This document shows, piece after piece, positions 1 to 64,000 of a stretch of DNA of 64,000 nucleotides. The stretch covers positions 1,722,414-1,786,413 of the forward strand of contig JACEVL010000104.1 in assembly GCA_020284085.1 (NCBI GenBank), written 5' to 3'. How positions within the stretch are numbered: the first letter of the stretch is position 1; each line of letters starts with the position of its first letter. The position numbers were made by a program, and so were the translations under genes. Under the pieces are notes generated by a model that made no database searches, had not been told where the DNA came from, and saw nothing but the letters and a program-made list of their open reading frames with translations. Origin of the DNA: Aporrectodea caliginosa. Taxonomy: Eukaryota; Annelida; Clitellata; Crassiclitellata; Lumbricidae.

Positions 1-230
1 GACATTTCGGAGCGGATAATTCGCAGCGGACAATTGAAAGCCGGATAATTGGGAGCGGACAAATTGGAGCGGCCAAAAATTATTTTCATCAATCCAACTT
101 GTATTTAGTCAACAATTATTTTCTTCAATCCAACTTCTATATTGAGACTAATTTTTCCATAATCCAATTTCTATTTAAGCAAGAACTATTTTCATTAATC
201 CAACTTGCATTTAGGAAACAATTATGCGAT
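1..230. repeat. Short tandem array, likely end of a foldback element
   Basis: Positions 1-70 hold about 15-bp units around GGAGCGGACAATT; 75-226 hold four units of about 36 bp with the core CAATCCAACTTCTATTTA. The same core recurs in both orientations at 21300-22045. Truncated by the window edge. Confidence 0.6.
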
Positions 231-240
231 TAGGTCTATG

Positions 241-735
241 CGAGGTTGGCGCAACCTGGACCGTGAGGCCTTCAAAGCTGGCCTACTGAATGGTCCGCTC
301 TGTCAAGGCCAATCGTCTATGGCAGGCCGTTCTTAGGAAGAACGCTTCTCCATCTAAGAGTCGTCCATGCGCGCTCTGATCGACAATCTCCTCCCCCTCA
401 GAACAGTGAAGGCCCGTCAAAGACGTTTCACTCCATGGTTTGATGGAGAGTGTCGTGATCTTCGTCGTGAGGTCAGACCACGCTTCCGGCGAACGTGCAG
501 CGCTGAGGACCGTGTCGCCCTGGCTCAAGCGCATGCGACATATGCACACCAGGTTCAGAGAGAAGGAGATGTGCTATTGGGAGCAGTTGATCGAACAAGA
601 CGCTAACAGCCCTTGTCGACTGTGCACATCGATCTCCAGCATCCTTCGACGTTCGACTTCGGGGAAAAGTTTAATCGAATCGCTGCGTTCTTAGCCATAG
701 TGTAATGAGAATAAAGCGCGCTATAAATTTCTAAT
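241..735 (+). mobile_element. LINE fragment (endonuclease-RT linker joined to 3' tail)
   Basis: The translation around RTVKARQRRFTPWFDGEC matches the linker seen between endonuclease and reverse transcriptase of CR1/Jockey-type LINEs. It then jumps to a typical 3' end (gcgcgctataaattt) and a (TATG)n tail, so the RT is deleted. Family assignment rests on recognition of the motif only. Confidence 0.5.
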
Positions 736-739
736 TGTA

Positions 740-960
740 TTGTATGTATGTATGTGCACTTGTTATAGCGCCCCTTCCAGATTTCTACTCAGAGGCGCTC
801 CCGACTACAGCGCGGACACTGAATCGGAGTTTCACGCCGAAGCGCATGAGCAATTGTGAGTGAAGGACTTGCCCAGGGTCCCTACGCTGCGGCTTGAGGT
901 GGATTCGAACCCGCAACCCTCCGGCTGCAAGGCACTGAACATACCACTACACCACCGCGT
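740..960 (-). mobile_element. tRNA-derived SINE
   Basis: Read on the minus strand the right end has a tRNA-like A box (tggtgtagtggtatg) and B box (gggttcgaatcc), and the left end is the retroelement tail tatagcgcc. No complete acceptor stem is formed, so it is not a tRNA gene. Confidence 0.6.
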
Positions 961-991
961 ATAGATATTACCATTGCTCTTCTCTCCATAC

Positions 992-24363
<23,372 letters not shown>

Positions 24364-24376
24364 CTACATTGGACAC

Positions 24377-25940
24377 ACAGACATCAGCTTTGCATGAAAG
24401 AGTTACATCGACAACCTAAAATGTCATTGGGTGTAGAAAGTGTTGATTAAAATAAATTTTATTATTTCTTTTCGTTTGTTCGAAGCAATAAATTGTGACG
24501 CATAGAAAGTCAGTAAAAACTAGATTCAGTCTAGGTCATGGAGGAATGTTCTCTAGGGACCAAGGTCCAAAGTAAACTATATGGCTTCTGGATAAATTGC
24601 CAACTGCCATCTTCATAGAAGGCTGTCTCGTTGAATTAATTTTAAACGCCGTTGGTAAAATAGTAATTTTTATGTAAAGTGAAATTACACTGGTTTTAGA
24701 TTATTCCTGAAATGTTTAAGACATTATGTATCACCATGCCTAATTATAATGATCACTTCGTATGGTGGTCATCACTTTCGTTACTATTCTGTCGGACAAT
24801 TCATCCATCGGTTAAAATTTGCATAGATGTTTTAGAAGTAAATAACTCTAACCGTTTTGGGCGGATGCGACTTGGAGCATCGCGAAAACGAAAAACACCG
24901 TCAACTGAAGCAGGGCCCACATCGTTGACTGTGTCTTTGAAGCAACTCTTCAAACTTTTACTTTCCTATTATTTCAACTCAATGTCAGTAAACGATGATT
25001 TAAGTAACTTTCGCGCAAGTCGCCGTTTCTGCAACGCAATAAAAACGGCTCCGGTAAATAGTTGAACAACTACTTTCAATCAACTTTTAGCAGCACCTTT
25101 CAGGTCTTTATTACATCTCGCATGATCTCTGTGTAAAGCGATTCTGGATGTGCAGACCTATTACATTGTAGGTCATCTCTGCCGCATCCGGAAGCAGAAC
25201 TACAAATGTTTCAAACTACTCAACAATTATAGGGTTTTGGATGCATTACTGTTGACGTAAGCTAGGGTTATCAGGCTAAACACAAAGGGCTTCAAGCAAT
25301 TATCTTGTAGAGACGGTCAATGATAGTCGCAGGCCTAGAAACCGCGTGGCTCGTCAGTCTAGCTGGGGCAGTGCAATTAATTTCTGTCAGGACAAACGAA
25401 GAGTTGGAGTGTTACTCTCCATAAAAAACATTGTAAATCTTCATAGGTAATTTCGCTGCCTCATCAGTTAATAACGGTCTTCATTATCTTTCTAGAGAAA
25501 TACTTATTCGTGTATAATTATACACTTGTAACGATAAGAGGGTGGAAAATTACGGACAATAGTGCATACATAAAAAACAGTCCAGTGCACTTCTACTTAG
25601 GCCTAGATGTTGGACCAACCTCACGAAACAATCTACCATTACAATGATGTTGGTTTCGAATGTGTGTAGCAACAGTTTTAAACCGGTCCTTTCTGTCACC
25701 GTTGTTCAACGCGCCTGTTGGGATAAGTTGGCCGTGTACACATCGATTTTTGTGAGGATCTACATGTAAATGCGCTATAAGCGGCTGTATTTAGTATCAT
25801 GCTACATATGCTAATACATACATCTTAAGCACTTGAAGTTTGTTTTATTTAATTCAGAATTTATCCCGATTGGAACAGAAGTGATTGTCCTTCACTATAA
25901 ATTAAACAAACAGAGGTCGCTTGTGATTCTATAATAGGGG
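24377..25940. other. Intergenic/5' flank of copy B, nothing recognised
   Basis: Sequence just upstream of the first recognised copy B exon. No coding frame with family similarity and no clear repeat was seen. The promoter and first exon of copy B may lie here or further right, but I could not place them. Confidence 0.4.
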
Positions 25941-25944
25941 ATCC

Positions 25945-26240
25945 TTTCATAGAAGAAGAAGAGCAGTTCCTTAAGCTAACCCGGAGAAGAAAACATGGGT
26001 GTGAAGTGTATCTGACTTTATTTTTCTTGGCATCGGCTTATCAGAGTGGAGGGGGTCATCCTCTCCATCGCCACCGAGTCTTCCCGATGTGCGGTCAGCG
26101 TCTCTTCACATAATGAGTTTTCAAGAGGGTGAAGTGGAGCAGAAATCTTGAAACTAACTTCCACTCTGGCGGGTTTTGAACCCCGATCTTTCTGGTAGCA
26201 GCTCAGCACGCTATGCACTAGACTATCGTTCACTCACAAA
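25945..26240 (-). mobile_element. tRNA-derived SINE
   Basis: On the minus strand, tagtctagtgcatagcg (A-box-like) and ggggttcaaaacccgcc (B-box-like) lead into a body ending in an (AAG)n-type tail at 25945. Tail copies occur at 14195-14290 and 29135-29265. Confidence 0.6.
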
Positions 26241-26349
26241 CAACGATTTCCTTTGCAAGTGAAGTAGCCAATCAATGCAAAGTATATCAGTCCCATTGCC
26301 CTGACTATAAGAGGCCAAACAGGTTTCTTTATTCACAGAACCGTACCAT

Positions 26350-26680
26350 ATTTCCATGTGAATAATACAGTACATAGGCCTACTCACTTATATATATACA
26401 TACTCACATACATACCTGCATACACTTCAATTTTTGAATGCATAGCTGCAGCGCACTCATACACATAGCCTACATTCATGCATGCATACATGCACATACA
26501 TACATACTTATTTTCACGCAAACACACCTACGTACATACGTGGATGCAGACAAACACAAATACACGCATACATGCAAACGTGCAAACTTTTTCCGATTCG
26601 ATCCTGCCTGCCTACATACACTCAAACACACGTTCAGACATACATGTATACCGGAACATGCACACATGCAGCAATAGATC
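26350..26680. repeat. Degenerate ACAT/CACA simple repeat
   Basis: Irregular acatacatac and acacac sequence. The Thr/His/Cys-rich frames over it are not genes. Confidence 0.8.
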
Positions 26681-27581
26681 TTTGGCCCAAACGTTCGACC
26701 TTATGAACTCTATGTTTATGGCGAATGTTGTTCAACTCAAGTCATTGAGGTTTCGGCGAAAAAGTCAAATAGAGATGGTCCCACTAACACTGTCAGTTGA
26801 CTCGTGTTTTCTCATCCTCATTAATATATCTGCTACTGCGCACAGTGCGCAGCGTGGGTAGTAGCTGATTAAACCAAGAGGCAAATATCACGAGCACACT
26901 AAATATCCGGCCTTCATAAGGAAGAAACCTAGTAATGTTTTGTTGGCACTATTTAATATTTCTCAGGAACAAGAAAATTTTATTATCATGTTGATTAGTA
27001 CTAGTAATTACTACTTCGTTGACGGATGGCTCCTCAAACGAACCCGGCATTCGCGTTAAAACAGATGACCGTTGCAATACACTTTGGGAAGAACAAAGTC
27101 TCCATTGATCTTGGTCAGATATATAGGGACCCACGCTGGCCGTGAAATACAATAATTAGGTAAATGACAAGACCAAGAGTGGCAAAGGCATGAACTGATA
27201 AGAGGGTCTCAGGATTTCGTCCTTGGTTATTTTAAGAGAGTAGCAGGCTTTCGTCCTTGTCTATCTTCCGCACCCCATCAGAGTCGGTGGTATGAGGTAG
27301 GGCTGATTCAGCCACAGTGTCAGCAATAGCCACTTCACAGGCGAGAGTCCCGCAAATCTGTCGGGGTGTGAGAGTCGCACCATCTGGACGCCTGACAACG
27401 GACCTCATGAGTCCTATACTGCCTGCTGAAAAGTAAGAAATCCAAGCATGGGACAATAGCGCTGCGTCAAGTCAGAGAGACTTTCTATCAATTAGCAAAT
27501 TTTATAGCGTCAATTTATTATGCGCTATATCATCAACCACTGGACAGTGCAGAGATGCAGTAATTAAGAACAAGGATCGGT

Positions 27582-27782
27582 TTGCGGGATACCTGGAGTT
27601 CTGTATTCTTAATGAAGAAAAGATTATTATTAGTATTATCAGCAACTGCATCTGTCCTTCTATCAGTTATCTTCATCAGTATTTACTTCATGGCAATAAG
27701 CGTGTTTGCACTGATGTACGAGACCTTGTTCCGTATGTATAATTGTGATGAGTTTGATAAGAAATTTGCCTATCTTGGCTAA
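27582..27782 (+). CDS. Small membrane-type ORF of unknown nature
   Basis: 66 codons with a hydrophobic N-terminal segment (KKRLLLVLSATASVLLSVIF) and an ending FRMYNCDEFDKKFAYLG. The last 128 bp are repeated in inverted orientation at 29000-29127 with the same reading frame open to the same stop. I do not recognise the family; it could be an exon of an unrelated gene or part of a repeat. Confidence 0.35.
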   Translation: MRDTWSSVFLMKKRLLLVLSATASVLLSVIFISIYFMAISVFALMYETLFRMYNCDEFDKKFAYLG

Positions 27783-28010
27783 TTATACCTCACAGCGTTT
27801 TGTCAAGCACACAACCCCCACGCATTAATTAAGACACGGATACACGCGCATCAAATGTTATCCAGAAGGTAATAATTACTGGAAATAATGGTAAATTAAT
27901 TATGGTAATTAATTCGGCTTTTAGGTCCGTATGACAGAATCGAAAGGTCGTGTGTGCGTGTATTGCAATATACAGTGATCACGTCAGAAATACGCACATT
28001 GCTCTTCTCC

Positions 28011-28330
28011 TGTCCGCAATCTTGGAATCATCATCGATAAAAACCTCACCTTTTCCGACCACATCAGCCAGCTATCTCGCACCTGCTATATGGTCGATTG
28101 CGAATACTTGTATAGCCACCTCAATTGTCATTCCAAACTCGACTACTGACTCTTCTCAAATCAAACGCCTGCAAACAATCCTGCGCTTGCCCGCGCAGTC
28201 ACCAAAACTCCCAAACACCACCACATAACCCCTGTTCTGAATTGCAGTCCCTCAGCGCATCCATTACAAAACATGATCACGTCAGACTTATGCGCAAGCT
28301 CATACCTTTCTCTATCCCTTGACCTTTCTA
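28011..28330 (+). mobile_element. LINE RT fragment
   Basis: NLGIIIDKNLTFSDHISQLS and HSKLDY are typical of the region after RT motif C in CR1-like LINEs. Frames are broken and both ends missing. Confidence 0.65.
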
Positions 28331-28999
28331 ATTGCTACCTGACCTCTCCGCCAGTTTGCTCAATTATGACTTTCTGATTGCAATTTTTCTGTAAGCGCCT
28401 CCATCACCGACTGATGCACCATCTTTTGACCTTCCATTAAGAACAAAAGGCGTTATAGAAGCTGGTTACGTGGCTTTTGTTGGCGCTGTGAAATTTTGAA
28501 AACCTTTCGTATTACCTGAATCTCCGATGAATTATGATTTATGATTGCAAATTTGCTCTAAGCAACCATCGACTGATGTCTTTTGACATTAAGAAAGCGG
28601 CTCTATAGAAGTTAGATTAAATAAAATCAGATTATAATTTTATTAGGGTTGACAGCAATAGTAGTGAAACAAACCCGACTCTGTTTCAAGCTCATAGAAG
28701 TCAGCTATACAATACTGAGTAGATAATCTTGAAGGGGCGCTATATAAATCTCTGAAAAATGAAATGAATAGAATACACATGAAAATTTATAGCGCGCGTT
28801 AACAAGGCAGGTCTTCCACGAAAGCGCGTTTCGCTACATTCCTAGTCATAATGTAATGTGCCGTTATCTTTTAATTAATACTGCTAAATGACTGCTACTT
28901 ATCTCCTGAGCAATTATCGTTTTTTTTATTAATTTCAGGAAAAATGTTTTTAAATGACTATTAAATGTTCATTACCGTACATTGTCTCTGGAAAGATGA

Positions 29000-29127
29000 G
29001 TATAATTAGCCAAGATAAGCAAATTTCTTATCAAACTCATCACAATTATACATACGGAACAAGGTCTCGTACAACAGTGCAAACATGCGTATTGTCATGA
29101 AGTAAATACTGATGAAGATAACTGATG
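29000..29127 (-). repeat. Inverted copy of the 27661-27788 coding segment
   Basis: 128 bp aligned without gaps to 27661-27788 in opposite orientation. Most differences change an amino acid and one is silent. No start codon or hydrophobic leader is present in this copy. Confidence 0.8.
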
Positions 29128-29529
29128 AAACGGCAGAGGAGAGAGGACTGGCTACCCGCCCTCATACCCCGAGGCTAAGAAAATAAAGTCGCTAACACTT
29201 CATACCCATGGCTGTTCCAGGGCTACCTCAAGGGACTGCTCTTATTCGTCTTCTTCTAAGTGTTTATCTCTTCTGGCGTGGTGGGAGCAACATTGTAGCT
29301 GTGAATAATAATTCTTTCGTGCTGACATAAGCTGGCGAGTTTTGTGCGAAATTTCATCCATGCGCGTGAATGTCATTGTTGCAGAAGTTTTCAGAAAATA
29401 TAGGAAGAATTAACTGAATCGCAATCTCTGAATATCTTCTGCCGCTAAAAAGCTTAATCTGAGAACAAGCTTCTCTTCATTAACAACTAAGCGTAAGAAC
29501 TTTAATAAGGTTCAATAATTTATATTCTC

Positions 29530-29765
29530 TAAGGTTGTTTAAGCTAGTGAAGGAATTTGAGAAGAGAAGTCATGTTGCGCGATGCTTAGGATTCTAGTGC
29601 GAACCCTCTGGATGGGCTGGAGACTTTTTTATGGTATCGAAGTTTTGCGTAAGCGAATTGCAATACTCTAGTTATGACTGAGCAATAGAGGCGATTTTGA
29701 GGACTGACGCATAGATTATGGGTGGGTCTCAACCCGTTGGAGAAGCCAAGTAATAAAATAACAGC
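29530..29765 (-). mobile_element. Decayed LINE fragment
   Basis: Minus-strand reading gives LEYCNS and MTSLLKFLH, resembling the LDYCNSL and HITPILKSLHWL blocks of the LINE at 38827-39565. Many stops. Confidence 0.4.
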
Positions 29766-29966
29766 TCAGGGCAACGAGGATTCAGACTGATGCCATGCTT
29801 ATAGCGATTACGGCTCTATAGAGGTTGCCAGATTAGAAAAGTCAGACAGCGGTAAGTTATTCTGTGACAAATACCAAACTGGCCAATAACTTATTTTTAG
29901 GCTACGTTAAATGATTCTGCAAAAACAATGCAATGAAATTCAGCATAACAGGATAGGCATAAAATG

Positions 29967-30492
29967 AGGTCTACGTTCAAAACCGCGATCACAAAACGCG
30001 ATCGTCAAAACCGCGATCACAAAATATGCACAAAACAGCGATGGGATCATCAAAACAGCGATTAATCAGTTGACTTATTTAAGACGTTGATTGGTCCTGA
30101 AGTAATAATTAATAACATTTGAAGTTGGAGGGCAAGCGTTGAGTCCTGATTGCGAACTTAATTACAAAACTAGCCGACTGAAATCATCTCGAAGAATCTA
30201 CAGAGAAACTGCAGACAAAATAAAAAGCATCGTCGGCGATTACACTTATCGACCTATTATATATTGGACTACCCACGTGGAATTGGAATTTTAAGTCTTC
30301 AAATTTAACATTGCACATTTGTTATAATTATGTATAGGGCCTACTTCGTTATACATTTAAAACTTTCTAAAATCGGCGAAATCGCTGTTTTGATGATCGC
30401 TATTTTATGCAGTCGCTGTTTTGTGCATCGCTATTTTGTGATCGTGGTTTTGACGATCGCTGTTTTGTGATCGCGGTTTTGAACGTAAACCT
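29967..30492. mobile_element. Foldback MITE built of CAAAACNGCGATC repeats
   Basis: Left arm (29967-30062) and right arm (30375-30492) are inverted repeats starting AGGTYTACGTTCAAAACCGCG, each containing several 13-16-bp units. AAAAT flanks both sides and may be the target duplication. The 310-bp centre is non-coding. Confidence 0.8.
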
Positions 30493-30499
30493 AAAATAA

Positions 30500-32700
30500 G
30501 ACTTACATTAAAATATGTTTTAAATAAGATAATAATTGTGCCTTGTGATTCCAAGTTGTTTAATTTAGCTGGATGTTTTGGCGTGCAAGAAATGTTTAAC
30601 GATCAAATTATTGTTTGCTTTAATTAATCGCCGAGTTATTTGACCACTCCTACTCACATCACTGTCACATATTATGATCAGCATAAGCATAAGTTTGCAC
30701 AGAACATACATAACCTTTTTGCATATTGTTTGTCTACACTTGACGTGTTTAAACAAATGGCGAATTTGACAAAATAGTCCTACTTGTACAATTTGTCACA
30801 CGGTATTTGCAATATTATTAAGCGATAACCCTATAACGATGATGGAGTCACTTATTCAAAGTTTTTTTCTAACCTGTGGTAGCCTACCTATCGCAACGTA
30901 GCTAAGTGCTTCATTATCCCTGATTTTAAGAGTTGTAATTAGTGAACTGAAAAATAATCTACTCTTGCCTAATTATTCTGGAATAGTCTTAAGTTCACCG
31001 TATTGGTTTTCTTTTCATTCCACTTATACATAAGAAGTCATAAAGAGGTTTCTGCTGGATAAGTTGTAGGGCGTTATCTTCTAATGAAGTCCAACAAAGA
31101 AGGATCGATCGAAACGAAAATAACCGACCGAATATCACTTAGGAATCTAGGAATTAATTTATTCATTCATTCATTTATTCACTACTTGAATTTGTATAGC
31201 GCTTCGTCAAGGGACTACCTAAGTGATGCTTCGGAACTTTTGTAAACAACCGTCGATCATTTTTCCAACTCTAGACCCGGATGTTCTAATCTGTCGAAAC
31301 GCAGTTCTAGATGCTGATGCTCAGCGATGGACCCCTGAACTTCTCTAACAAAGTCCTCCAACTTGCAAATTTCCAATACCACGAAAGCGACTCACATTTT
31401 TTTCTAAAGTGGTATACAATGCTACTTTGAGATGCTTACAGATTATTTATTAGTAGTTATAATTGTTAAGTTGCTTGTAGATGATCACCAGTTATTAGGA
31501 ACTGATATCGTGTCGGTGTCTAATATGCAAGGCATCTAGGCCTACTAATGGCGAAACTAAACAATCTGCAATCAGGTACCAGAATATGAGTACTCAACCA
31601 CTAATGAGTTATTTATGTCCGATTATAGTCGATGAAAGTAAAAGTATCCGTTATTATCACCTTAACTACGATAAGAATTTCTTAGGAATTCAGACATGGA
31701 AGCATAATCCACACGGTCAATCTACTCCCGATGGTAGTCATTCTCCGGCGCATGCAGTAGCGACCTTTCCTATGCTTTCGCGAAGGAAGGTTTAGTGCCT
31801 TCTAGAGACCTGGTTCGATTTCGTTTTCATTCTGTGCAGAGTTGTTGTATGATCGGTCCTCGAGATCGCTGAAGGACAATGGCTTCAGCGGAAGATATAT
31901 TGAGGTATCTCGGTCCTGATTGCGAAACAACGACCCTGAAAACAGTTCATGTTGTCATTTATTGATAATATTATAACAAATAGCATAACAGGGTATAAGC
32001 GTTTACTGGACTTTTGACAATTTACGTTATTTATGTAGAAAACAACATAAGATATTTATGTATGTAAGTAAGTAAGTATATTCTTTATTAACCAAGTTTC
32101 TAACCGCACTTTGGTGTACAGACATCTTATAAACACAGTTAAAAAGTATAAAGTATCCTGACACAATTATATTACTCTGTCTATTGAAGTAAACTAAATA
32201 TTTTCAGCAATAGCTTATAGACTCATCTGAAAGTGCAGAGCCAGTAATACCAAGTAGAAAGCCTATGCAAGGAAAGGAAGAAAAATAATGGCTGACAAAT
32301 ACTCATTACAATATGGCATAATTAGGGCAGCATATACCAGGCTACGGATCGCTAAAAATGGCGGAATCTCGAAAACTCTGTTCCTCCACTGATATCGTCG
32401 CTCAACCACTATCACCTCATCAAGCTTTTCGGAAATAATAAAGAAAACTTTCCGAAAATTTCCAAAATTAAAGTTTCGCGGCGCGGCATTTTTAGGCCAC
32501 GCACCGGGCGGCATTTAAGCTCCGATTTCGCCACTGCAGCCTTTGTCTCTATGGCAACTGGACTTGATTTATCAATAAAACAAGTAATCTGCTGCTAGAT
32601 GAGCTCAGGAATGTTGTCACCTCTTCAGGGTCGGTCAGATAGGCCTACACTCACGTTTCAGCACTTGCAACGGCTACGCAAAGGAAGTACCTAGTTATTC
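30500..32700. other. Intergenic sequence downstream of copy A
   Basis: Low-complexity AT-rich DNA holding a retroelement tail at 31150-31225 (tatagcgcttcgtcaagg) and a LINE tail at 32055-32095 (rc of aataaagaatatacttac). The 3' UTR of copy A should lie within the right part; no single poly(A) signal stands out. Confidence 0.4.
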
Positions 32701-32718
32701 TGATGCATACACACAGAA

Positions 32719-63213
<30,495 letters not shown>

Positions 63214-63339
63214 CTAGAATAAATCCAAATATAATGTCCATCAGCGTTTTGCCATTTGGAGAATATTTCTCATGGGTAAATTCTCTCTGACTGCAGCGGT
63301 AGATGTCCAGCTATGAACACCATCACTTAAACTTGTACA

Positions 63340-63690
<351 letters not shown>

Positions 63691-64000
63691 AATAATAATA
63701 AAGAAGAGGAAGAAGAAACCTGAAAATAAAACTTAATACAAAATTCCAAAGACTGCAGTTGTAAAAGCGCACTATAAATGCTGATTCAGCACTCGCCGTT
63801 AACATTAAATGGTGACCTAATCTCATCGAGTGACCTCTATAGCGTCGGATTATTCCTTTAAGTTAAACCGAAGTGAAAGTCATAGACCAGAATGGAAACC
63901 GCGTCGACATTGGATTGTGACTTATAAGCGCGATTCTGCTATAGAAGCGACATCGATAGCTGCCTGAGAACATTTCGATGACGTGTGGTCATAAATAAAG

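Noticed and set aside
880..960. tRNA gene on the minus strand
   Set aside because: A- and B-box motifs are present but no matching acceptor stem or clear anticodon arm; the context is a SINE tail. The same holds for 2620-2690, 10930-10985, 26165-26235, 37985-38050 and 61740-61800.
26438..26861. His/Thr-rich protein
   Set aside because: Lies over an ACAT/CACA degenerate repeat; no domain.
27582..27782. First exon of copy B
   Set aside because: It is on the plus strand, ends in a stop, and has no suitable donor.
30565..30756. Signal-peptide first exon of copy B (MYVLCKLMLMLIII)
   Set aside because: The hydrophobic start is attractive, but the nearby donor GTGAGT would leave phase 0, while the next CUB exon needs phase 1.

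Overview
This is eukaryotic (metazoan) DNA. It carries short split exons with consensus splice sites, extracellular CUB domains, many non-LTR retrotransposon tails, tRNA-derived SINEs, hAT elements and long microsatellites. The repeat style suits a marine invertebrate, perhaps an echinoderm or hemichordate, but the sequence alone does not fix the species.

The host content is one tandem gene family, all on the minus strand. I recognise 20 CUB domains. Each is encoded by two exons with intron phases 1-0-1, so every domain is a phase-symmetric cassette. I sort them into four types by sequence. Type 1 begins CGNTSF..GxxGxxTSP. Type 2 begins LDCGTTLFTNSSG and its second exon carries GC(V/L)(S/T)(D/E). 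Type 3 begins EICGNTSFSAP. Type 4 has a first exon with (F/I)ICG and a second exon with (N/T)C(V/I)(N/E). Copy B runs from 24363 leftward past the window edge, in the order 1-micro-2-1-1-1-micro-2-3-2. Copy A runs from 50970 to 32719, in the order 2-1-1-1-micro-2-3-1-4, then three small four-cysteine exons and a last exon with one transmembrane helix and a short cytoplasmic tail. A third partial copy, C (63213 to 54715, order 2-3-1-4), lies upstream of A. The introns of A and B are also alignable, so whole blocks were duplicated.

The 3.7 kb intron joining C to A is largely filled by the relic of a Polinton/adintovirus-like element: a SAP-like N-terminal ORF and a protein-primed family B DNA polymerase, separated by one in-frame TAG. 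The polymerase is cut off before palm motifs B and C. The matching A-to-B junction is about 12 kb, so the simplest reading is that the C 3' end and the A 5' end were lost and the genes fused in phase at this relic. Copy A also has a one-base deletion in one CUB exon (38287-38497).

Between A and B (24.4-32.7 kb) lies intergenic sequence with retroelement fragments, a foldback element and a small inverted-duplicated ORF. Introns across the window hold at least three hAT insertions with exact 8-bp target duplications, a mariner fragment, several LINE 3' ends, SINEs and foldback/MITE elements. No functional RNA gene, CRISPR array or prokaryotic-type operon is present.
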